Assembly (NCBI GenBank): GCA_910578085.1
Contig: CAJTPM010000021.1
Span: 1-64,000 of the forward strand
DNA length: 64,000 nt
From: an uncultured Lachnospiraceae bacterium
Lineage (GTDB): Bacteria > Bacillota > Clostridia > Lachnospirales > Lachnospiraceae
Reading direction: 5' to 3'
A program made the position numbers and the translations under genes. A model generated the notes under the pieces. That model was given only the letters and a program-made list of their open reading frames with translations. It was not told the origin of the DNA and made no database searches. The first letter of the stretch is position 1. The number at the start of each line of letters is the position of its first letter. Below, piece by piece: positions 57,498 to 64,000 of this stretch.

Positions 57498-58485
57498 GTT
57501 CCTTTCTGATTTTGTGAAATGTTGGGGGTGTTTTTTATATCACACTCAAAATGATAGTGCTTCCGCAGGATTTCAAGACCTTCCTCGGGGGGATAAAAGA
57601 ACTGTTTATCACAGTTGTCCGCGACTTTCCTGCCCGGGGGTGCGTCCGTGTTTCTGAAATCCTTCAGCGACAGATTGTAGACGGATTTTAATCTTTTGTT
57701 TAAATATTTGCTGTCGGAAAAGCCGCTCTCCAGACAGATATCTGTAATACTCCTGTCTGTCTTTTTTAACAGAAGGAGCGCGTGTTCGAAGCGCAGAGAA
57801 TTCAGGTATTCCTGGAAAGACATATTTGCGGCGTCTTTAAACAGATGAGATAAACAGGTCATGGAGAGATTTTCTGACTCCGCCAGAGACGACAGGGTTA
57901 TTTTTTCCGTGTAGTGCCGATGGATATAGTTGATGATACGCGTGAACCGTTTTTCCTTTTCTCTGGAGTGAAAGACGTTTGCTTCATTTTCAAGATGATA
58001 GGGCACAAACATGATCAGATAGGAAAACAGGCGGTAGAGATCGCTCATGCAGCGCAGTTCAAAGCCTTTGTCATTCAGACAGTAATTGTATCCGAGATTC
58101 AGACATACACGGATCATTTTTAACGCCTCTTCAAAGGGCGTGATGGAGGTTATGTTGGCGGTGTCAAACCGGATATGCCGAATGGACGGATAATGGGCCG
58201 CACAAAAGGCGGGATCCGCCTGAATGGCAAGAACGATACAGTGACTCTGCATACTGTACAGCATATGGAAGGTATCCGGATTGAACAGCGCAATCTCTCC
58301 GGGGCCGATTGAAAAGTCTTCCGCGAGGGTTTTGACATGTAAATTTCCCTCAATCACCTGAAGAATTTCAAAGTCGCGATGGGCATGCGGTGTGCGGTAA
58401 GTTAAGCTGGAAAGAAAAAGTTGATGTTATTTATGCGGGTATGGGGAACTTTCTCATACTCGTTTTTTGGCTGATTTTCGTACAT
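57488..58485 (-). pseudogene. AraC-family regulator with a frameshift in its N-terminus
   Basis: On the minus strand an ATG at 58485 has GGAGG about 10 bases upstream and encodes 27 residues before a TAA at 58404-58402. One base out of frame, the text continues as a cupin strand (Arg-Thr-Pro-His-Ala-His-Arg-Asp-Phe-Glu-Ile-Leu) into a 289-residue reading frame with a full AraC domain (two helix-turn-helix units, about the last 110 residues, Leu-Ser-Ser-Leu-Ala-Glu and Gly-Phe-Ser-Asp-Ser-Lys-Tyr). The expected protein of about 332 residues is thus broken by one missing base near a T/C tract (58405-58422). It would otherwise activate a sugar operon in response to a ligand bound by the cupin. 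A short product from 58357 may still be made. Confidence 0.75.
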
Positions 58486-58691
58486 GCGGGATCTTCCTCC
58501 AAAGAAAAGTATGTCTTCTTTTATTATAGTACAGAAGCGTTTTATCGCAAATGTTTTTTTGCTGAAAAACAGCAAACTTGTCGTAATAGCACAGCAACAA
58601 TCGCATAGAAGAAAAGAATTTTCTTTTATATAGTTAACTTATCGAGCCGGATGCGTTTATCGGGGATGCCCATTGAAAAGCGAATAGTCTT

Positions 58692-58951
58692 GACAATACG
58701 GCTGATCCTGCGTATGTAAGGGAAGTGAAAGAACTTCTGGCAAAGTATGATCTGAAATGCTGGGCGATCGACGAAATGAAAGCGACAACTCATGCCGCAA
58801 AAGCGATGGGGTGGATGTGGTCACATTCTTTATGGGATCGCCTGTCTGGAAATACTGGTATTCGTTTCCCCAGACTTCCGGGTAAATGATAGAGGTAGGA
58901 TATCAGACTGTCAAAGAGCTCTGGAGTCCTATCATGGATGATAAAGTCTGA
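58692..58951 (+). pseudogene. Remnant of a sugar isomerase/epimerase (TIM barrel)
   Basis: A reading frame from 58692 (Asp-Pro-Ala-Tyr-Val-x-Glu-Val-Lys-Glu-Leu-Leu-Ala-Lys-Tyr-Asp-Leu-Lys-Cys) shifts frame near 58808 into Val-Val-Thr-Phe-Phe-Met-Gly-Ser-Pro-Val-Trp-Lys-Tyr-Trp-Tyr, then an internal stop and Gly-Tyr-Gln-Thr-Val-Lys-Glu-Leu-Trp-Ser-Pro, ending at TGA 58949. These are typical segments of sugar phosphate isomerase/epimerase proteins. Both ends and the middle are lost. It sits directly before the intact isomerase operon. Confidence 0.7.
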
Positions 58952-58992
58952 CAGACATAAAACAATACATATCAATAAAAAGGAGGCAGCAT

Positions 58993-60027
58993 ATGTCAAA
59001 GTTTAAATTTTCAGTAGGACCGTGGAACGTACATACAGGTGCAGATTCCTACGGACCGGAGACAAGAAAAGACATTCCGGTGGAGGAGAAGTTTAAAAAA
59101 TTTGCGGAGATGGGATTTTCCGCAATCCAGTTCCATGATGACGACGCGGTGCCGAACATCAACGACTACACGGAAGAGGAAATCAAAGAGAAAGCGCGTG
59201 AATTAAAAAAGACGCTGGATAAATACAATTTGAAGGCTGAATTTGTTGCGCCCCGCCTCTGGATGGATCCGCATACGGCGGACGGCGGATTTATGAGCAC
59301 CTCCGAGGCGGACAGAGAGTACGCCATGTGGAGAGCTTACCGCTCCATCGATATTGCAAATGAGCTGGGATGTGATATGATCGTATTATGGCTGGCAAGA
59401 GAGGGCACTGTATGCGCGGAGTCCAAATCGCCGGTGTGGGCGACAAAGATGCTGATCGAAGCCATCAATAAGATGCTTCAATATGATTCAAAGATCCGTG
59501 TCTGCATCGAGCCCAAGCCCAATGAGCCGATCGACAGAAGCATCTGCGGTACAATGGGACACGTTATGGCAATTTCTGCAGCGACCATCGATCCTTCCCG
59601 TGTAGGCGGCAATCTGGAGAGTGCCCATGCGATCCTCGCAGGATTAGATCCCGCGAACGAGATCGGGTTTGCGCTGGCAATGAACAAACTGATGACCGTT
59701 CACTTAAACGACCAGAACGGCATCCGCTATGATCAGGATAAATCCTTTGGCGTGGAGAACCTGCGCGCGGCGTTCAATCAGGTAAAGGTGTTAAAAGAGA
59801 ACGGCTACGGCGATCACGGCGAGTATGTGGGCCTTGATGTGAAGGCGATGCGCACGACAAAGGATGAGGACAGCTATAAACATCTGGAGAACAGCCTGAA
59901 GATCTTTAAGGCGCTGGAAGAGAAAATAGATCGCTTCGATTATGACTTCCAGAAAAAATGCGTGGAGAACCGCGACTTTGAAGGGCTGGAAATGTATGTG
60001 ATGAATCTTCTGATGGGGGTGGAATAA
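58993..60027 (+). CDS. Xylose isomerase-like TIM-barrel sugar isomerase
   Basis: The 344-residue protein matches class I (actinobacterial-type) xylose isomerases in key places: Phe-His48-Asp-Asp-Asp, Glu173-Pro-Lys175-Pro-Asn-Glu-Pro, His-x-Asn-Asp-Gln-Asn-Gly-Ile-Arg-Tyr-Asp-Gln-Asp and an Asn-Leu-Arg-Ala-Ala-Phe segment. It is shorter than XylA (about 385), and Ala replaces the usual Leu or Ile after the Asp triad. It should convert an aldose to a ketose with divalent metal ions. It leads a tight isomerase-kinase-aldolase operon (gaps of 9 and 18 bases). AAGGAGG precedes the ATG. The true sugar is unknown. Confidence 0.85.
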   Translation: MSKFKFSVGPWNVHTGADSYGPETRKDIPVEEKFKKFAEMGFSAIQFHDDDAVPNINDYTEEEIKEKARELKKTLDKYNLKAEFVAPRLWMDPHTADGGFMSTSEADREYAMWRAYRSIDIANELGCDMIVLWLAREGTVCAESKSPVWATKMLIEAINKMLQYDSKIRVCIEPKPNEPIDRSICGTMGHVMAISAATIDPSRVGGNLESAHAILAGLDPANEIGFALAMNKLMTVHLNDQNGIRYDQDKSFGVENLRAAFNQVKVLKENGYGDHGEYVGLDVKAMRTTKDEDSYKHLENSLKIFKALEEKIDRFDYDFQKKCVENRDFEGLEMYVMNLLMGVE

Positions 60028-60036
60028 TTAGGTCGT

Positions 60037-61161
60037 ATGGGAAAGAAAAAGGTAATAGCGGCAGGTCATATCTGCCTGGATATTACTCCCGTTTTTCCGG
60101 GTACCGGGGCAGAACATCTTGAGGATGTTCTGTCGCCGGGAAAACTGGTGGAGGTGAAAGAGGCGGACGTGCATACCGGCGGTTCAGTGGCCAACACAGG
60201 GCTGGCGATGAAAATACTGGGCGCGGACGTCACGCTGGTGGGAAAGATCGGGAACGATGCCTTCGGGGATATGATCTTAAATATTTTAAGACAATATGAT
60301 GCGGCGGAGGGGATGTTGCGTTCGGACAGCTTTTCCACGTCCTATTCCGTAGTGATTGCGGTGCCGGGAATCGACCGGCTTTTTCTGCATAATCCGGGGG
60401 CGAACAATGCCTTTCGGGCGGATGATATTCCGGACGGCGTTCTGAAGGATGCCGTATTGTTTCATTTCGGTTATCCGCCGATTATGAAGGCCATGTATGA
60501 ATATGACGGAGCGGAACTTGTGAAGCTTATGAAGCGTGTGAAGGCAGCGGGGGCAGCGACGTCGTTGGATATGGCGGCAGTGGATGCAGCCTCGGAAGCC
60601 GGGAAGGCTGACTGGGAAAAGATCTTAAGCCAGGCCCTTCCTTTTGTGGATTTCTTTGTGCCCAGCGTGGAAGAGTTGTGTTTTATGCTGGAGCGAAACC
60701 GCTTTGCAGAGTGGCAGTCCCGGGCAAAAGGGAGAGATATCACGGAGATCCTTAATGTGGAGACAGATATCAGGCCGCTTGCAGACCAGTGCATGGAGCT
60801 GGGCGTGAAGGTGCTTTTGATCAAATGCGGCGCGCCGGGAATCTACTACCGCACGGCGGACAGGGAAACCCTAGGGCAGATCGGAGGAGATCTGATGCCG
60901 GAACCGGAGAAATGGGCGGATCTGGAAGGCTTTGAGAGAAGTTATGTGCCGGAGCGGATCGCATCAGGCACGGGAGCCGGAGACACCAGCATCGCCGCCT
61001 TTTTAACGGCAGTGTTAGATGGATGCGGGCCTAAGGAGTGCCTGCGCCTGGCCACGGCGACGGGGGCCTGCTGCGTTGCGGCCTACGACGCTCTGAGCGG
61101 TTTAAAGAACTTCAACGAGCTGCGGGAAAAGATAAGACAGGGATGGAAAAAACAAGGGTAA
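60037..61161 (+). CDS. PfkB-family carbohydrate kinase
   Basis: The 374-residue kinase has the PfkB N-terminal motif Gly-Gly-Ser-Val-Ala-Asn-Thr-Gly-Leu-Ala (about residues 47-56), Gly-Lys-Ile-Gly-Asn-Asp-Ala-Phe-Gly, and the C-terminal Gly-Thr-Gly-Ala-Gly-Asp316 catalytic motif. It phosphorylates a sugar with ATP. Between an isomerase and a bisphosphate-type aldolase, a ketose (or ketose phosphate) is the likely substrate. It starts 9 bases after the isomerase stop. Confidence 0.92.
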   Translation: MGKKKVIAAGHICLDITPVFPGTGAEHLEDVLSPGKLVEVKEADVHTGGSVANTGLAMKILGADVTLVGKIGNDAFGDMILNILRQYDAAEGMLRSDSFSTSYSVVIAVPGIDRLFLHNPGANNAFRADDIPDGVLKDAVLFHFGYPPIMKAMYEYDGAELVKLMKRVKAAGAATSLDMAAVDAASEAGKADWEKILSQALPFVDFFVPSVEELCFMLERNRFAEWQSRAKGRDITEILNVETDIRPLADQCMELGVKVLLIKCGAPGIYYRTADRETLGQIGGDLMPEPEKWADLEGFERSYVPERIASGTGAGDTSIAAFLTAVLDGCGPKECLRLATATGACCVAAYDALSGLKNFNELREKIRQGWKKQG

Positions 61162-61179
61162 ACCGGAAGAGGTGACGAA

Positions 61180-62025
61180 ATGTTAGTAAATATGAATGAG
61201 ATACTGCTTCCCGCAAAGGAGGGTGGATACGGTGTTGGATTTTTTAACGCGGTGAATGTGGAGATGGCGAGGGCCATTATCGAAACGGCGCAGGAGCTGC
61301 GGGCTCCGGTGATGGTGGGGACGGCGGAAGTCCTGCTGCCCGCGATGGCGCTTGAAAGAGTGGCGGAATACTTGATCCCGATGGCGAAAAAGGCCAGCGT
61401 CCCGGTGTGCGTTCACTATGACCACGGTCTGACCTTTGAGAAATGCATGGAGGCTTTGAAACTGGACTTTACGTCTGTCATGTACGACTGCTCCACGGAT
61501 TCCTATGAGGAAAACGTGGAGAAGGTGGCGGAGATGGTAAAGATCTGCCATGCCATGGGCGTGACCGTGGAAGGAGAGTTAGGGCATGTGGGCGACAACG
61601 CGGGAGCGGGGAAGCTGGAAAATCCCAGCGATTATTTTACAGATCCCGATACCGCGGCGGATTTTGTCACGAGAACAGGCGTGGATGCGTTGGCTGTGGC
61701 GGTGGGCAATGCCCACGGCGATTACGCGTTTCCGCCGAAACTGGATTTTGAGAGGATTCAGGTGATCTCCGAAAAGACGGACCTTCCACTTGTGCTGCAC
61801 GGTGGCTCCGGCCTTTCGGATCAGGATTTTCAGAGGGCGGTGAAGCTTGGTGTGTCTAAAGTAAACATTTTCACGGATATCGATAAGGCCGGGAAACGCG
61901 GCGTGGAGGCTGGTATCGCGGCGGGAGAAAAGACCATGATGGGACTGATTCCCTACGAGATCACCGAAATGAAAAAGGTGGTAAGAGAAAAAATGCTGCT
62001 GTTCGGATCCGACGGCAGGGTATAA
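61180..62025 (+). CDS. Class II ketose-bisphosphate aldolase family protein
   Basis: The 281-residue zinc aldolase has His79-Tyr-Asp81-His82-Gly (catalytic Asp and zinc His), Glu-Gly-Glu-Leu-Gly-His-Val-Gly near residue 129, Val-Gly-Asn-Ala-His-Gly near 176 and Leu-His-Gly-Gly-Ser-Gly near 206. The family cleaves fructose-1,6-, tagatose-1,6- or ketose-1-phosphates to dihydroxyacetone phosphate and an aldehyde. It closes the three-gene catabolic unit. GAAGAGGTG precedes the ATG. Confidence 0.93.
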   Translation: MLVNMNEILLPAKEGGYGVGFFNAVNVEMARAIIETAQELRAPVMVGTAEVLLPAMALERVAEYLIPMAKKASVPVCVHYDHGLTFEKCMEALKLDFTSVMYDCSTDSYEENVEKVAEMVKICHAMGVTVEGELGHVGDNAGAGKLENPSDYFTDPDTAADFVTRTGVDALAVAVGNAHGDYAFPPKLDFERIQVISEKTDLPLVLHGGSGLSDQDFQRAVKLGVSKVNIFTDIDKAGKRGVEAGIAAGEKTMMGLIPYEITEMKKVVREKMLLFGSDGRV

Positions 62026-62043
62026 AGAGGACATAAATGAAAA

Positions 62044-62078
62044 ATGCCCTGAGGGAATCAAAACTTCAGGGTATTTCT
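62044..62078 (+). terminator. Terminator of the isomerase-kinase-aldolase operon
   Basis: ATGCCCTGA (62044-62052) pairs with TCAGGGTAT (62066-62074) with one G-U pair, followed by a T-rich TTCTCTCT stretch. Confidence 0.7.
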
Positions 62079-62232
62079 CTCTCAGTCAAATACTTTTTTC
62101 CATGTGCGGCAGCTTACCGCCGTCTACATTGTATCCCCCGTCCGGAAGCTGAAGCCTAAAGCGGCGCGTTTACAACTCCGCAACAGTTTTGTGATATATT
62201 TTATAAAAATATTAGGAAAGGAACAGGGAAAA

Positions 62233-62886
62233 ATGGCTGAAATCCTGATCGTGGAGGACGAGGTTTCCATCAATGAACTGATTAAAAAGAATCTGTGTCT
62301 GGCGGGGCATCACTGTGCGCAGGTGTTTGACGGGAATGACGCGATCGCGCTGGCCGGACGGGAAAAGTTTGACCTGATCATCCTGGATATCATGCTGCCC
62401 GGGGCGGACGGCTATGAGGTGTTAGAGCAGATTCAGGGGACTCCCGTCATTTTTCTGACGGCGAAGAGCGAGTTGTCCGACAAACTGCGGGGCTTAAGCC
62501 GGGGCGCGGATGATTACATCACAAAACCCTTTCAGATGTTGGAGCTTGCGGCCAGAGTGGAGGCGCTTTTGCGGCGCACAAAAAGGACGGAACAGTATTT
62601 TGAACTGGACCATGTGCGGCTGGATTTTGAGAGAAGGCTCATTTTTGTGGACGGAAAACCGGCGGACTGCACGCCGAAAGAATACGAGCTGTTTGATACT
62701 CTCGTAAAAAACCGCAACATTGCGCTCTCCAGGGAGAAGCTTTTGGATCTGGTCTGGGGCTACGACTTTGAGGGGGGAACCCGCACGGTGGATGTGCATA
62801 TCCAGAGGCTACGGGCCAAACTCGGTCTGGAGAAGCGCATCGTCACGGTCTATAAGCTGGGGTATCGGCTGGAGGCACCCTCGTAA
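62233..62886 (+). CDS. OmpR/PhoB-family response regulator
   Basis: The 217-residue regulator has a receiver domain with acidic residues Glu8-Asp9-Glu10, phosphoacceptor Asp52 and Lys78, and a winged-helix DNA-binding domain (about residues 122-215) with Pro-Lys-Glu-Tyr-Glu-Leu-Phe and Arg-Thr-Val-Asp-Val-His-Ile-x-Arg-Leu-Arg. ATG 62233 follows AGGG closely; the frame extends 43 codons upstream without similarity. The cognate kinase follows 66 bases later. Confidence 0.94.
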   Translation: MAEILIVEDEVSINELIKKNLCLAGHHCAQVFDGNDAIALAGREKFDLIILDIMLPGADGYEVLEQIQGTPVIFLTAKSELSDKLRGLSRGADDYITKPFQMLELAARVEALLRRTKRTEQYFELDHVRLDFERRLIFVDGKPADCTPKEYELFDTLVKNRNIALSREKLLDLVWGYDFEGGTRTVDVHIQRLRAKLGLEKRIVTVYKLGYRLEAPS

Positions 62887-62952
62887 AAATAAATAGGTTT
62901 GTTTGCGAGACAGCCCCTTTGAACGCGAAAAACCGAAAGGATCTTTCATACG

Positions 62953-64000
62953 ATGAAAAAAAAGACTTTCGTTGTGATATTATTGCTATTTACCATATTC
63001 ATGAATTCGAGCATGCTGATCGTCTCCATTATCACGCTGCGGGAGCAGATCTCTGCGGAGCGGGAGACGGTTCTGGCGGAGCACTATGTGATCTCCTCGG
63101 GCCTGATAGGGGACATGCAAGCCGTGCAGAACCGGGGCGGGGATGTGCGGGAGTCCATGGAGAAACTGATGCGGACCTATGCCCGTTATTCCCAGAGCAG
63201 GGACAACGGGTTCGCGGTGTCCTGCGACGGGGAATGGATCTGGTACTCGGGAGTGGAAGCGCCGAAGGAGGATCCGGGCGGTCTTGGGGAGCAGACGGAC
63301 CAGTCCGAGCGGATGGTTTTTATGCGGCGGGAACCGGCATGGCAGCTGTGCGTCTACGGGCGGTTTCCCGCCCCTTATCAGGAGTACGGGCTCTGGTACT
63401 GCGCAGGTCTTGCGGATACTATGGAAGCCTGGCGGGGAATGAAAAACATGCTCTTTACTGTGAGTATGGCGGTGACCATGCTTCTGGCACTTTTTCTGGT
63501 GAAATTTCTGGATATTCTGTTTCGGCCGCTGCGGGAAATTTCCGTGGCCTCCCGGGTGATCGCGGAGGGGGATTACCACACCCGTCTACAGGTCAGGGGG
63601 AAGGATGAGATCGCGGTAATGGCGGAACATTTCAACCGGATGGCGGAGCAGGTGGAAGCCCAAATAAAGTTGCTGCAGGAGACGGCCGATAAAAAGCAGC
63701 AGTTTATCGACAATTTTGCCCACGAACTGCGGACGCCGTTGGCGGCGATCTACGGGTATGCGGAGTATCTGCAGAAAGCCCCCGCCTCAGAGGAGGAACG
63801 CTTTGAGTGTACCCGGTTCATACTCTCTGAGTGCAAAAGGCTCCAGAATATGGCTTATCAGCTTCTGGATCTGGCCGCCCTGCGGGAGATGGAGACGGAA
63901 GTTTGTCCGGTGGAAGAACTGTTTCGGCAGATTTGCAGGATCATGCAGGTGAAGGCGGAGCAATGTGGTATTACTCTGTCCGGCGATTGCCACGGGGAGC
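62953..64000 (+). CDS. Sensor histidine kinase, truncated by the window edge
   Basis: At least 349 residues are encoded before the sequence ends. A first membrane helix (about 5-27), an outer sensor region of about 135 residues, a second helix (about 166-186), HAMP (about 187-240) and the phosphoacceptor motif Phe-Ala-His257-Glu-Leu-Arg-Thr-Pro are visible. The ATPase domain lies mostly outside. The ATG is followed by a lysine run; AAAGGA is 11 bases upstream. It forms a two-component system with the regulator before it. The stimulus is unknown. Confidence 0.93.
   Translation, partial: MKKKTFVVILLLFTIFMNSSMLIVSIITLREQISAERETVLAEHYVISSGLIGDMQAVQNRGGDVRESMEKLMRTYARYSQSRDNGFAVSCDGEWIWYSGVEAPKEDPGGLGEQTDQSERMVFMRREPAWQLCVYGRFPAPYQEYGLWYCAGLADTMEAWRGMKNMLFTVSMAVTMLLALFLVKFLDILFRPLREISVASRVIAEGDYHTRLQVRGKDEIAVMAEHFNRMAEQVEAQIKLLQETADKKQQFIDNFAHELRTPLAAIYGYAEYLQKAPASEEERFECTRFILSECKRLQNMAYQLLDLAALREMETEVCPVEELFRQICRIMQVKAEQCGITLSGDCHGE

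Noticed and set aside
62919..63608. 229-codon plus-strand frame at the end of the window
   Set aside because: It is out of frame with the histidine kinase whose membrane helices, HAMP and His-box are clear in the frame starting at 62953; the composition (Gly/Arg-rich) is that of a shadow.
1..64000. Prophage, insertion sequence, tRNA or rRNA genes
   Set aside because: No integrase, transposase, terminal repeats with target duplications, or cloverleaf/rRNA sequences were recognised in reading through the window; weak or very diverged copies could have been missed without a search.

Overview
The window reads as chromosome of a spore-forming, anaerobic Gram-positive bacterium of the class Clostridia, most likely family Lachnospiraceae. 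This is inferred from gene families and order, not from an alignment. The main pointers are an Rnf ferredoxin:NAD+ oxidoreductase operon, a multi-subunit biotin-dependent Na+-pump decarboxylase, the cmk-ispH-S1 cluster, class III ribonucleotide reductase activase, SpoIID and GerA-type proteins, strong AGGAGG ribosome sites and sigma-A type promoters. No phage, integrase, transposase, tRNA or rRNA was recognised.

Region by region. 1-2.6 kb holds a promoter-driven zinc-ribbon membrane protein and a DUF1848 protein between decayed genes (a BlaI-type repressor and a metallophosphoesterase). 2.6-6.6 kb is a translation and secretion operon (ylxM, ffh, rpsP, khpA, rimM, trmD) without rplS. 6.7-11.9 kb carries two D,D-carboxypeptidases flanking a membrane phosphoesterase and scpA-scpB. 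12-17.6 kb is the decarboxylase operon, which has both an acyl-CoA-type and an oxaloacetate-type carboxyltransferase around one biotin carrier and one Na+ pump. 17.9-23.4 kb has a TetR regulator with a visible promoter and operator in front of a decayed hydrolase, an RpiR regulator, a BaiN-like flavoprotein and a DUF6020 membrane protein. 23.4-29.7 kb is cmk-ispH-S1, an orphan cheR, an unknown coiled-coil protein and an RNase H-fold exonuclease. 29.8-35.7 kb is rnfCDGEA followed by a small kinase and a separately promoted rnfB.

35.8-38.9 kb has a HAD phosphatase, an orphan nrdG, dut, a tandem repeat and a flavodoxin-MarR pair with two operators. 39.1-44.2 kb holds a GerA-family protein and a divergent HSP90-like ATPase with a downstream partner. 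44.4-50.3 kb is citrate synthase, a 73-bp tandem repeat array, aminopeptidase P and ATP-type PEP carboxykinase. 50.5-54.1 kb is a FeoB-associated peptide, an MFS transporter, a zinc-binding-type chemoreceptor and a likely 6S RNA. 54.2-57.5 kb is SpoIID, BrkB and MgtC families. 57.5-62.0 kb is a frameshifted AraC regulator, a decayed isomerase and an intact isomerase-kinase-aldolase operon. The window ends in a two-component system whose kinase runs off the edge.

How the parts fit: Rnf and the biotin decarboxylase are both predicted ion-gradient machines. PEP carboxykinase, citrate synthase and the oxaloacetate-type carboxyltransferase all meet at oxaloacetate. Several loci show recent decay next to intact relatives (both ends of the window's first 2 kb, 17.9-18.4 kb, 57.5-59 kb). 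The least explained parts are the HSP90-like gene pair, the dual-carboxyltransferase decarboxylase, the split rnf operon with a hairpin in the rnfB leader, and the dispersed hairpin repeats.
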